Notes under the pieces: generated by a model
Told to the model about the DNA's origin: nothing
Database searches by the model: none
The model's input: the letters and a program-made list of their open reading frames with translations, nothing else
Shown: one piece after another, positions 55,967 through 64,000 of the stretch
How the letters are laid out: every line of letters starts with the position of its first letter
Position numbering within the stretch: position 1 is the stretch's first letter
Source: Nostoc linckia z4
Lineage (GTDB): Bacteria; Cyanobacteriota; Cyanobacteriia; Cyanobacteriales; Nostocaceae
Assembly (NCBI RefSeq): GCF_002608075.1
Contig: NZ_LAHA01000043.1
Span: forward strand, 1 to 64,000
Direction: 5' to 3'
Length of the DNA: 64,000 nt
Program-made: the position numbers and the translations under genes

Positions 55967-56207
55967 ATGACACCGCTTTTACTTGTGCTTCAACCTCTCC
56001 CTTGCGAAGCCGCGGCGTACACACAAGTCTCTTGGGCTGCATCTCAATTGCATCGACCTACACCTCAATTGCATCGACCTGCACCTCAGTTGTATCGACC
56101 AGCATCTCAATTGCATCGACCAGCATCTCAATTGCATCGACCAGCATCTCAGTTGTATCGACCAGCATCTCAGTTGTATCGACCTGCGCCTTAGTTGCAT
56201 CGACCTG
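55967..56207. repeat. 21-bp tandem array upstream of (xGVA)n ATPase
   Basis: Eight 21-bp units (56040-56207) with consensus CATCTCAATTGCATCGACCAG and variants CAGTTGTATCGACC. The unit lacks stops in several frames, so long open frames exist on both strands; one (55967-56194, 75 codons, heptapeptide SQLHRPA) begins immediately after the ATPase stop TGA. No ribosome site is obvious for it. The remaining spacer to 56361 has no gene. Confidence 0.85.
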
Positions 56208-56360
56208 CAAAAAATTAACCTATTCTACGTTATGTAGTAACTCTAAAAGACTTGTGCATATACTCAAGCCCTTACGAAGAGGGGAGCAAGATTACTCCCC
56301 CTTTTGTGCAAAGGGGGCTGGGGGTTTAGGTTCTTCACGGGTGATGATGGAGGTTAAATA

Positions 56361-59057
56361 ATGACCCCTGTACCCCGCTTAGACTTAAAACCCAAGTTAA
56401 AGCGTCCCCTCTCCCTCTGGAACCCTTTAGATTATCTGCGCCTTTTGTACTGGGTGTTTTTCTTTCCCCAAGCTTTGCGGTGGTATGTGGATGAATTTGG
56501 GGGTGGATATATTACTGAAACAGAAATGAATTGGCAAAAAGGATGGAAATTATTACCTCAAAATCCTATCCAACGTCAGTTAGTTTTCCAAGGATTAGTT
56601 TTAACAATAGTTACGCTTCTAGCTATAAATCTAATTTTTCAGACTCTAAATGTTCACGTTGACTGGTTTGAGGCGGCGTTCGGCGTGGCGTTCGGCGTGG
56701 TAGGAAGCGTGGCGTTTGGCGTGGTGTTGAGCATAGCTTTTGACGTAGCGTTCGGCGTGGCAGGAAGCGTGGCGTTCGGCGTGGCACTAGGTATAGCGGT
56801 AGGTATGGCGGGAAGTGTGGCAGGAAGCGTGGCGTTCGACGTGGCGTTCGGCGGGGCAAAAACCGTGGCGTTCGACGTGGCGTTCGGCGTGGTCAAAGGC
56901 GTGGCGTTCGGCGTGGCGTTCGGCGTGGCAGGAAGCGTGGCGGTAGGTGTGGTGTTCTGCGTAGCGGGAAGCGTGGCGGTAGCCGTAGCGATAGGCGTGG
57001 CATTGGCCGTGGCATTTGCCGTGGCGGAGGGTGTGGCAGGAGGTGTGGCATTCGGCGTGACGGTATGCCTGGCGGTACTACGTCCAGAAACCTGGCTTAT
57101 TGGCTCACTTTTAAACTTGCGAATCATCCGAAACGCTAGCTGGCTACTCCCCCGCATCACTCCGCTTCCTTTTCCTAATCTTGTCTGGCGTTTGGAAAAT
57201 TGGTTGCAAAATGATTGGGAAACAGGCTTACATAATATCAATCAAATGCTGGCATATACCCTACAATTCATTCCTGTTTTCCAAACAGTCAATAAAGTAC
57301 TTATTACAACTCCATCAGAACAGATTATTTGGCGTGTTTCTTTGCTAGCGACAGATCCCTTTGATTGGAAATTAGTAGGTTTTGCTTCAGGTTATTTGAT
57401 AAAACAAATCAAGTTACAACTTGTTAAAGGCTTTGTATTCTTTCGTTATTTCAAGGAACCAATCTCCCTACCCTTAACAGTAGACACTCGCTTAGATACT
57501 CCCGCCCGTGCTGCTGCTGCTGGTTTCTGGCATCTGCATGAAAAACAACCAGCCAAAGCAATAGAGGCTTTTGCTGTAGTGCGTTCTCTCCTTTATGGTG
57601 AGGAAATGTACACCCTTGCCCAAACTCTAGCAACGTTTCACAAAGCCAAAAAACCATCTTCTATTGCTGCTATCCAACTTCCTTCTTTTCCACAGGAACC
57701 GCTTTTACGTCCAGATACCTGGGAAGTTCTCACTCATCTGCGTCGAGTTGTTGAAGATGTCCAGTTTGTTGAACGTAGCGTCTCACGTTTAGCCAAATCT
57801 TTAGCTCTCAATCGAGCATTAGGCGAACTCACAAAAATCCTAAATCAAGCCGATACACTACCGCAAGCAGAGCAAGGCTTAATTATAGATATTGCTCAAA
57901 CTTGGCAAAAAAGCCTTTTACAAATCACTGGTGAAGTGGGAGAAATTTCCATCACCAAGCCTGTGGTTAATCCTTATCTTGTAGGCGACCCCGTTGAAGG
58001 TCATCTCTTTGTTGGGCGAGAAGATATCATCAAACAGTTAGAAGAACTTTGGGTAATGGGTAATCAACTCCAGTCTGTAGTTCTCTACGGTCACAGGCGG
58101 ATGGGCAAAACTTCTATTTTGCTTAACGCTGCTAACTGTCTAGGCTCACAAATACAGCTAGCCTATGTCAACTTGCTACGTTTAGGAGATAGCCCCCAAG
58201 GTGTCGGTGAAGTATTAATGGCAATTTGTGATGAAATTTCTCGAACTGTAAAACTTTCATCCCCAGCTGATGCTGATTTACTAAATCTTCCCTACCGGAC
58301 TTTTGAACGTTATTTAAAACAAGTGGAAGCAAACCTAGACGGTGGGTTAATCATTGCCTTAGACGAGTTTGAGAAAATTGAAGATTTAATTGAAGCCGGA
58401 AAAATTCCTATAGATTTTATGGGTTTTCTGCGGGGGTTGGTGCAAATGAGTTCTAAAATTGCCTTTGCCTTTGCTGGTTTGCACACCTTAGAGGAAATGA
58501 CAGCAGATTATTTTCAACCCTTCTTTGCCAGCGTCATTCCTATTCATGTAGGCTTTCAAGAACGTGCAGCTACTCGCCAAATTCTCGCTAACCCAGGTAA
58601 TGAAGACTTCTCCCTCGACTATATCTTGGAAGCTTTAGATGAAATTTATGCTTTGACACACGGTCAACCATATTTAGTGCAACTCGTGGGTTTTCAGCTA
58701 GTGCGCCGCTACAATGACTTTGTTTTTGAGCAAGGACGACCCCGTGACCCAGTTTTCACAATAGAAGATGTGGAAGCAGTTATTAATGACCCTGAATTTT
58801 TCCAACGGGGAAGCTACTACTTTGATGGAGTTTGGGGTCAAGCCGCGCGGGATGCTGGCGGTCAACAAACAATTGTACAATTACTTGCACCTCATCCAGA
58901 TGGGTTAAGTCTGGATACTTTAGCTCAGTCTACAGGCATGAATGACGCTGATTTACAAAAAGCGCTGAATACTTTGAAGCGTCATGATGTAGTTGAGGAA
59001 ACTCAGGGAAAATGGCGGATTATGGTAGAACTGTTTCGCCGATGGGTTTTACGGTAG
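56361..59057 (+). CDS. AAA/STAND ATPase with 33 tetrapeptide repeats
   Basis: 898 residues, in order: N-terminal region with two hydrophobic segments (about 22-50 and 74-97); a hydrophobic domain of exactly 33 consecutive four-residue units, x-Gly-Val-Ala by consensus (residues 107-238; DNA 56679-57074); a helical linker (about 270-530); an ATPase with LFVGREDI, YGHRRMGKTS (576-585), Walker B GLIIALDEFEKIEDL; a region RQILANPGNEDF; and a C-terminal winged-helix (ADLQKALNTLKRHDVVEET). GGAGG 11 bp before the ATG is a good site. I infer a membrane-anchored ATPase; function unknown. It follows the vMAP-STAND gene. Confidence 0.85.
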   Translation: MTPVPRLDLKPKLKRPLSLWNPLDYLRLLYWVFFFPQALRWYVDEFGGGYITETEMNWQKGWKLLPQNPIQRQLVFQGLVLTIVTLLAINLIFQTLNVHVDWFEAAFGVAFGVVGSVAFGVVLSIAFDVAFGVAGSVAFGVALGIAVGMAGSVAGSVAFDVAFGGAKTVAFDVAFGVVKGVAFGVAFGVAGSVAVGVVFCVAGSVAVAVAIGVALAVAFAVAEGVAGGVAFGVTVCLAVLRPETWLIGSLLNLRIIRNASWLLPRITPLPFPNLVWRLENWLQNDWETGLHNINQMLAYTLQFIPVFQTVNKVLITTPSEQIIWRVSLLATDPFDWKLVGFASGYLIKQIKLQLVKGFVFFRYFKEPISLPLTVDTRLDTPARAAAAGFWHLHEKQPAKAIEAFAVVRSLLYGEEMYTLAQTLATFHKAKKPSSIAAIQLPSFPQEPLLRPDTWEVLTHLRRVVEDVQFVERSVSRLAKSLALNRALGELTKILNQADTLPQAEQGLIIDIAQTWQKSLLQITGEVGEISITKPVVNPYLVGDPVEGHLFVGREDIIKQLEELWVMGNQLQSVVLYGHRRMGKTSILLNAANCLGSQIQLAYVNLLRLGDSPQGVGEVLMAICDEISRTVKLSSPADADLLNLPYRTFERYLKQVEANLDGGLIIALDEFEKIEDLIEAGKIPIDFMGFLRGLVQMSSKIAFAFAGLHTLEEMTADYFQPFFASVIPIHVGFQERAATRQILANPGNEDFSLDYILEALDEIYALTHGQPYLVQLVGFQLVRRYNDFVFEQGRPRDPVFTIEDVEAVINDPEFFQRGSYYFDGVWGQAARDAGGQQTIVQLLAPHPDGLSLDTLAQSTGMNDADLQKALNTLKRHDVVEETQGKWRIMVELFRRWVLR
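56679..57074 (+). repeat. 12-bp coding tandem repeat, 33 units
   Basis: Uninterrupted 12-bp units with consensus TTCGGCGTGGCG, coding FGVA; frequent variants are GSVA, FDVA and FGVV. Not one unit differs in length, so selection or frequent recombination keeps the frame. Charged units (KTVA, KGVA, EGVA, three FDVA) are scattered. Confidence 0.95.
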
Positions 59058-59073
59058 GGGAATACAGCAGTGC

Positions 59074-59263
59074 ATTGGTGTCAACTTAAGCTCAAATGCT
59101 TGTACCGCAGCCGTTTTACCCCACCCCTTAATCCCCTCCCCGCTTGCTCTGAGGGGAGGTTTTGCGCCAGCAAAGCCGGGGTGGGGTAACGCGAAGCATG
59201 ATGGTAAGTTAGTAAATTCAAAATCCCGTTTTTACAAGGGTTTCACGTTAAGTTGACACCAAT
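59074..59263. mobile_element. MITE with perfect 16-bp terminal inverted repeats
   Basis: ATTGGTGTCAACTTAA (59074-59089) and its exact inverse TTAAGTTGACACCAAT (59248-59263) bound a 190-bp element. Inside, TTACCCCACCCC (59116) and GGGGTGGGGTAA (59178-59189) form a second exact inverted repeat. It begins 16 bp after the ATPase stop. No coding capacity; presumably moved by a transposase elsewhere. Confidence 0.85.
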
Positions 59264-59723
59264 AACAGCTGTGTGACCCTACAGATGATTCATCTGTTGC
59301 CAAGATTTTTAGAAATGGTTTCGCTAACCACATTTGCTTGTTCGGGCACTACAATTGCGACTTTGGGCACTACATTTGCGACTTTGGGCACTACATTTGC
59401 TGGTTCGGGCACTACATTTGCTATTTCGGGCACTACAATTGCGACTTCGGGCACTACAATTGCGACTTCGGGCACTACAATTGCGACTTCGGACACTACA
59501 ATTGCGACTTCGGACACTACAATTGCGACTTCGGGCACTACAATTGCGACTTCGGGCACTACAATTGCGACTTCGGGCACTACAATTGCGATTTCGGCGA
59601 CAGCATTTGCTAAACTGTTCCACATTTAACTTGCATATATTGGGCGGGCGAGACGCCCACCCCACAAGAAATGTGCAATTTAAGATTATGCAAACTAAAT
59701 GTGGTTTAGCTAATTGTTACAAC
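59264..59723. repeat. Second 21-bp tandem array
   Basis: Twelve 21-bp units at 59341-59592 (consensus TTCGGGCACTACAATTGCGAC) plus a partial, degraded unit. Like the array at 56040, it has a 21-bp period and a CAATTGC core but otherwise different sequence. Open frames occur on both strands (for example a heptapeptide GTTIATS repeat) and are a consequence of the period. The right flank carries GGGCGGGCGAGACGCCCACC, related to 29271. Confidence 0.9.
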
Positions 59724-60839
59724 CTACCTGCGTAAACTCCGCGGGTCGAGTGCATCTCGCAAGCCATCGCCGAGTAAGTTGAACGCCAGCACTGTCAAAA
59801 TAATCAACACAGCCGGCGGCCAAATTAACCAAGGTTGCAAAACCATAATTGAAGCATTACTAGCCAGAGAAAGCATATTTCCCCAAGAGGGGTCTGGTTG
59901 TTGAATACCCAAACCAATCAGACTCAATATCGCTTCTGCACCAATAAAGCTGGGAACTGCCAGAGTAGCAGAGATAATTACATAGGTAGCCGTTTGCGGC
60001 AAAACATGGCGGACAATAATATAAAGTGGGTTACCGCCCATTGCCCTTGAGGCTTGGACAAATTCTCGCTCTTTAATTGATAATACTTGTCCGCGAATTA
60101 CCCGTGCTAATCCAGCCCAGCCAATAACGGAAGTAATCACCACAATCAACAAAAATCGCTGGGTACTGCTTAACCCTGGTGGCAAAACTGCCCCTAAGGT
60201 GACTAAAAGATAAATACTAGGGAAAGTCATTAACACTTCTGCTAAGCGCATGATGATGCTATCTGTCCAACCTCCGAAGTAGCCGGAAATTCCACCTATC
60301 AGCAAACCGAGAGGAAAGGAAATAGCAACGCCAAAAATGCCGATAAACATACTGATGCGGCCGCCATACAACAAGCGACTGAGTTGGTCGCGCCCTTGGT
60401 CATCAGTACCTAAAACGTTAAATTTTACGCCATTTGTTGTGCCAAACAAATGCCAATTCAAGGGAATACCGGGAAAAATTGTCACTTCATCCCACTTGGG
60501 GGGTAGTGGCAAAGTTAGCTGCAACAAGCGGTATTCTGCGCCAGAGACAAACAAACGCAAGGGAGAGGGTTTTTTAAAGTCTACAATCAACTCGCGATCG
60601 CCTGTTTCTAAATTCGTCTCTCCCTGAGTCGTCGGATAAACATGAGGCCCAATAAACTGCCCTGATTGAGAAACCCAATATACCTTAGTTGGTGGCAGCA
60701 ATGAACCATTGGGCTGTGAGGCATAAGGGTCATAAGGCGCAATAAAATCGGCTGCAATTACCGCTACGTAGAAAATTAATAGCAAAATTGCCCCAAATTG
60801 TGCCAAAGGATTTTTCTTCAGTCGTCGCCACCAATCCAT
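59724..60839 (-). CDS. Peptide/nickel-type ABC transporter permease (OppC/DppC)
   Basis: 371 residues. An N-terminal helix (about 13-31) ends in IAPYDPYAS, the OppC-type N-terminus, followed by an unusually long periplasmic insert of about 110 residues; then LGTDDQGRDQLSRLLYGGRIS, five further helices, and the EAA loop REFVQASRAMGGNPLYIIVRHVLP that contacts the ATPase. The C-terminus is LGDGLRDALDPR. No ATP-binding or substrate-binding protein gene lies beside it, so the other subunits are outside the window or elsewhere. Substrate not assignable. Confidence 0.9.
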   Translation of the reverse strand: MDWWRRLKKNPLAQFGAILLLIFYVAVIAADFIAPYDPYASQPNGSLLPPTKVYWVSQSGQFIGPHVYPTTQGETNLETGDRELIVDFKKPSPLRLFVSGAEYRLLQLTLPLPPKWDEVTIFPGIPLNWHLFGTTNGVKFNVLGTDDQGRDQLSRLLYGGRISMFIGIFGVAISFPLGLLIGGISGYFGGWTDSIIMRLAEVLMTFPSIYLLVTLGAVLPPGLSSTQRFLLIVVITSVIGWAGLARVIRGQVLSIKEREFVQASRAMGGNPLYIIVRHVLPQTATYVIISATLAVPSFIGAEAILSLIGLGIQQPDPSWGNMLSLASNASIMVLQPWLIWPPAVLIILTVLAFNLLGDGLRDALDPRSLRR

Positions 60840-61113
60840 AGTAGTTAGGAGTTAATAAGTTATGAGTTATGAGTGAGGAGTTATGAGTTATGAGTTATGA
60901 GTTTGGAGTTTGGAGTGAGGAATTATGAGTTTGGAGTTATGAGTTTGGAGTTATGAAGTTTTTATTTTAATTGATAATTCATCATTAATAATTCTTAACT
61001 TCCTACTTTCCACTCTCTATTCCCCATTCCTCAGTCTTAAATCTTAACTCCTAACTCCCCAGTTTTAAATCTTAACTCCTAACCCCTAACCCCTAACTCC
61101 TACCTCCTACCTC
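60840..61113. repeat. GAGTTATGAGTTTGGAG and TAACTCC repeats
   Basis: 7-bp units GAGTTAT/GAGTTTG on one side (60842-60955) and CTCCTAA units (61028-61130) on the other, roughly inverse of each other. No gene. Confidence 0.8.
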
Positions 61114-61995
61114 CTAACTCCTAACTCCCAATTCCTCTAAATACCGCTGTTGTTCTTCTTGTTGTTTTTCGTGTTCTACAACAAAGACATTGGAGTAGAG
61201 ATTAGCCAAAATTTGTTTGCCTTGTTGGGTCAGTGACAGATAATGCAGTCCTTCTTGGATATAGGGATATACCCCATTCCAGTAAAATTTGGCATAGTTC
61301 TTACGCAAATCCGCAGGAGTTTTATAACCCAAGACTTTATTCATACCAGTTTCTTCAAACTCGTAAAATAAAGAATTAATTTTCTTTAAGTAACGTGGGT
61401 CGCTTAATTGTCCAATCAAATCAGCCGCACGCACTAATCCTGCAAAGCATTTTGTATCTTGCTGATCCTCTGCCGCAGGTACGGGAAATCTAGTTAATTC
61501 AATATTGCTTTTAATTGCATCTGCGTCTATTAACTTGTGACCGCCGAAACGTTCATCAATAAATAGCTTTGCTCTATCAACATGATATGGTGTCAGGCTG
61601 GCATCAGAAGCCCCAGGAGCCAAGGAAATCATTCTACCATTTTTACCTGTGGCATATAAGCCTGCTATTTCTTGGTCTTGTCGGCAAACTCCTTTAACGT
61701 AGCCAATATCATGGCTAACTAGGGAGATGATGAAATGCAGCCAATCTTCGCTAGAAACACCACCTTCTCTGATGTGTTTGCCACGTAAAATTTCCTGCCC
61801 CACTAGGGTAACTAAGACCGTGTGTTCAACATTATGGTAAAGTGCATCGCTATTGGCAATGTTTTCCAAAGCCATATTACCAGCCCAGGCAATGATGTCC
61901 TGGTAATCATTTTTAAAGCAGCCATAGGTGCGACGGTAACCTTCTCGAATTTGATTGACAAAGGCATCAATTAAAATTTCAGTGGCATTGAACAT
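61114..61995 (-). CDS. HD-domain metal-dependent hydrolase
   Basis: 293 residues. An HD-type metal site is visible: YHNVEHTVLV near residue 54-60 (first His), ISLVSHDIGYVKG near 93 (HD pair) and later HVDRAKLF and RAADLIGQ. Family members hydrolyse phosphoester bonds in nucleotides, but no further specificity is visible. The C-terminal tail is Gln/Glu-rich (KQQEEQQRYLEEL). ATG at 61995; preceded by a (GGGAGACAA)n array. Cytoplasmic. Confidence 0.82.
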   Translation of the reverse strand: MFNATEILIDAFVNQIREGYRRTYGCFKNDYQDIIAWAGNMALENIANSDALYHNVEHTVLVTLVGQEILRGKHIREGGVSSEDWLHFIISLVSHDIGYVKGVCRQDQEIAGLYATGKNGRMISLAPGASDASLTPYHVDRAKLFIDERFGGHKLIDADAIKSNIELTRFPVPAAEDQQDTKCFAGLVRAADLIGQLSDPRYLKKINSLFYEFEETGMNKVLGYKTPADLRKNYAKFYWNGVYPYIQEGLHYLSLTQQGKQILANLYSNVFVVEHEKQQEEQQRYLEELGVRS

Positions 61996-62683
61996 ATCTG
62001 TTTGCTGTGGTATTTACTTTTTGATTCAAGGAGTGGGGAATGGGAAGTAGAGAGACAAGGGAGACAAGGGAGACAAGGGAGACAAGGGAGACAAGAGAGA
62101 CAAGAGAGACAAGGGAGACAAGAGAGACAAGGGAGACAAGGGAGACAAGGGAGACAAGGGAGATGAGTTTTTCCCCTCTTCCCATGCCCAATCCCCTTGG
62201 TGTAATTTCGGACAATGCAGTTTGCTCTTTTGTAACTCAGATGCGGATGTAGACGCTACCTTGACCTGTAGTGCGTTCCAGGATAAGCTGTTGATTCCTA
62301 GCAATACAAAGGCTTCAAAGGGATTATTATAGATTGCGTGGGAAAATAACGACTTAGTATAGCAAAGTACATTAACGTTTTTAATTTTAATTAGATAAAT
62401 CTACATTAGCCTTAGGGATTTGCAAAGAAAAAATAATCAACTACTTTCTGTAGGGTGCGCGTCTCGCGCGCCCGAAGCCAAGGGCGGACAAGATGTCACC
62501 CCAAAGTAGTGATAATTAATTTCTTGAAAGTCCCTTATTATTAATTTTTAATTTCTAACTCGTAATTGACAGTGATCTAAATACATCTTCTCTGTGACGT
62601 AATACTCCAAGAGGAATGGTGTAAGCTAATGTGTGCTAAAAAAGCATAAGGTTGTTGACTGTCAACGGCAATTCTAGGAAACT
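61996..62683. repeat. (GGGAGACAA)n array and palindromic element
   Basis: About 13 copies of a 9-bp unit at 62050-62163. Further on, ACTACTTT (62440) and AAAGTAGT (62505-62512), with GTAGGGTG and CACCCC inside, bound a ~75-bp palindrome containing GCGCGCCCGAAGCCAAGGG. Promoter of the nadR-like gene is expected in the last part. No gene supported. Confidence 0.75.
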
Positions 62684-63706
62684 ATGGTCAGCAAACGTGG
62701 ACTCACACTAGGTAAGTACGCTCCTCTTCATAAGGGACATCAATTAGTGATTGAGACTGCCTTGGCAGAGATGGATGAAGTATTAGTGATGGTTTATGAT
62801 TGTCCAGAAGTGACTGCTATTCCTTTAACGGTTCGGGTTAACTGGCTGCGAAAACTGTATCCCACAATTGAGGTGATTGAGGCGTGGGATGGGCCGACAG
62901 AAGTTGGCGATACTCCTGAAATTAAGAAAAAGCACGAAGAATATATCCTGCAAAAATTAGAATCAAAAAAAATTACACATTTTTACTGTAGTGAATTTTA
63001 TGGGGAACACGTAAGCCTTGCATTGGGAGCAGTAAATCGACTTGTAGATAGCGATCGCCAAATTTTCCCAATTTCCGGAACCCAAGTCAGACAAAACCCT
63101 TATACTTTTAAAGACTATTTACATCCTGACATTTATCGCGACCTAATTACTAACGTTGTTTTTTTGGGCGCTCCTTCAACTGGTAAAACAACAATAGCAT
63201 CGCAACTAGCAAAAGAGTACAACACTCTATGGATGCCAGAGTATGGGCGCGAATATTGGGAAAAACATCAAATAGAACGAAGACTTTCACTGTCTCAACT
63301 TGTGGAGATTGCCCAAGGGCATTTAGAACGCGAAGAAATTTTATTATCGCAAGCAAACCAATACTTGTTTACAGATACTAATGCCCTCACAACCTATCAA
63401 TTTTCTTTGTATTATCACAAAACCGTTGCTCCGGAATTAGCACAACTAACACATCAAGCTATATCGCGTTATGATTTGGTATTTCTTTGTGATGTAGATA
63501 TACCTTACGACTGTACTTGGTATCGCTCTGGAGAAACAAATCGTAATATATTTCAAAAACAAATTCACAACGATTTAATTCTCAGAAAAATTCCTTTTTT
63601 TACTCTACACGGTAATTTAAATACACGGATTAATTTTGTAAAAAACGTGTTATCTCGTTATCAAAAGTATCATAATTTATTAGACTTATTCGTGAAATTA
63701 ACTTAA
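62684..63706 (+). CDS. nadR: NadR-like NMN adenylyltransferase/ribosylnicotinamide kinase
   Basis: 340 residues with two enzyme domains for NAD salvage. N-terminal nucleotidyltransferase: LGKYAPLHKGHQ (HxGH at 16-19) and the ISGTQVR motif (130-136), which bind NMN and ATP. C-terminal P-loop kinase: FLGAPSTGKTT (160-170) phosphorylating nicotinamide riboside, with MPEYGREYWE and FTDTNAL as later motifs. It lacks the N-terminal DNA-binding domain of enterobacterial NadR, so a repressor role is not expected. AGGA lies 5 bp before the ATG. pnuC, the riboside transporter, follows 147 bp downstream. Confidence 0.9.
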   Translation: MVSKRGLTLGKYAPLHKGHQLVIETALAEMDEVLVMVYDCPEVTAIPLTVRVNWLRKLYPTIEVIEAWDGPTEVGDTPEIKKKHEEYILQKLESKKITHFYCSEFYGEHVSLALGAVNRLVDSDRQIFPISGTQVRQNPYTFKDYLHPDIYRDLITNVVFLGAPSTGKTTIASQLAKEYNTLWMPEYGREYWEKHQIERRLSLSQLVEIAQGHLEREEILLSQANQYLFTDTNALTTYQFSLYYHKTVAPELAQLTHQAISRYDLVFLCDVDIPYDCTWYRSGETNRNIFQKQIHNDLILRKIPFFTLHGNLNTRINFVKNVLSRYQKYHNLLDLFVKLT

Positions 63707-63853
63707 GATAGTAATCCTATAGCAATCTCTAATTGTTTGTGAAATATTACATATGATGTTTGTTGACTCTTAACTATTCACTGTGAACCGTCAACATTCA
63801 ACAGTCAACAATCAACACCCATATTTTTCACACCTAAAATATTCTTACTATAT

Positions 63854-64000
63854 ATGTTTGAATTTTGGAGCGTTAATAATATTGCCTTCAAAGTTTTGGG
63901 CTATCCCATGAGTTATGTTGAATTTTTGGGAACAATTTTCTCTTTATGGTCAGTATGGCTAATTTCTGAAAGGAAAATTCTGACTTGGCCTGTTGGCATA
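63854..64000 (+). CDS. pnuC: PnuC nicotinamide riboside transporter (5' part)
   Basis: The first 49 codons are in the window; the gene continues beyond its end. MFEFWSVNNIAFKVLGYPMS is followed by YVEFLGTIFSLWSVWLIS and ILTWPVGI, a PnuC-type membrane-entry segment. PnuC carries nicotinamide riboside, which NadR phosphorylates, so the pair is functionally coherent. ATG at 63854. Confidence 0.8.
   Translation, partial: MFEFWSVNNIAFKVLGYPMSYVEFLGTIFSLWSVWLISERKILTWPVGI

Noticed and set aside
56654-57241. Antisense frames opposite the xGVA repeat, including one of 195 codons
   Set aside because: A 12-bp unit without stops keeps antisense frames open; no start site, no domain.
56040-59592. CRISPR array
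   Set aside because: Units are contiguous 21-mers with no spacers and no palindromic repeat, and there are no cas genes.
59273-59665. Heptapeptide-repeat proteins (GTTIATS and others) from the 21-bp array
   Set aside because: Open on both strands in several frames, no ribosome site, and no protein-like sequence outside the array; kept as a DNA repeat.
62040-62252. Repeat-encoded (ETR)n frame
   Set aside because: Entirely the (GGGAGACAA)n array read in another frame.

Overview
The window comes from a filamentous, heterocyst-forming cyanobacterium (Nostocales; genus not determinable by eye). Evidence: an intact hetR with all the well-studied residues, an apcF phycobilisome gene, cp12, a glnA/gifA pair carrying NtcA boxes, many HIP1 octamers (GCGATCGC), and abundant heptanucleotide tandem repeats (GGGGAAA, GGGCATT, AATTCAG) of the kind known from Nostoc/Anabaena. 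No tRNA, rRNA, CRISPR array, transposase or prophage was recognised.

Layout. 1-5.3 kb: tandem repeats, cytochrome c maturation gene ccs1, an exported protein, a CadD-like transporter and a DUF1003 membrane protein. 5.3-14.6 kb: a mixed-strand group that reads like an envelope-lipid island (ferritin-like di-iron protein, cis-prenyltransferase, fatty acyl-AMP ligase, fatty-acid-hydroxylase-type di-iron enzyme, flippase, two MGDG-synthase-type glycosyltransferases). 14.6-26 kb: repeats, a 1,944-residue Ser/Thr kinase-ATPase-histidine kinase, a GTPase, cp12, tlyA and a DUF29 gene broken by two in-frame stops. 26-32 kb: nitrogen/light core, with a Nif11 peptide, apcF, glnA, gifA and a second ferritin-like protein. 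32-41.5 kb: FAD oxidoreductase, AT-rich M50 protease, decayed PIN toxin-antitoxin, Zn-dehydrogenase, phosphate permease and a coiled-coil/EamA fusion. 41.5-50.4 kb: a 1.9 kb gene-free region leading to hetR, then two histidine kinases degenerate in complementary ways flanking a Phd-type antitoxin and an AIM24 protein. 50.4-54.7 kb: murE, a glutaredoxin-like protein, an RluA-type synthase and an exported protein. 54.9-59.7 kb: two STAND/AAA ATPase genes accompanied by three tandem-repeat arrays, including 33 perfect-length tetrapeptide units inside the second ATPase. 59.7-64 kb: ABC permease, HD-domain protein, nadR-like gene and the start of pnuC.

How parts work together. glnA and gifA are convergent neighbours (enzyme and its protein inhibitor) with NtcA boxes of opposite expected effect; hetR, 14 kb away, also has a GTA-N8-TAC box, nested in a hairpin. 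nadR and pnuC form a likely nicotinamide riboside salvage unit. Small palindromic MITE-like elements and short tandem repeats fill most intergenic space, and the same repeats have also entered coding sequences in frame. The most interesting candidates are the (xGVA)33 ATPase with its flanking 21-bp arrays, the complementary degenerate kinases, the possible lipid-glycan island, and the hetR upstream hairpin.
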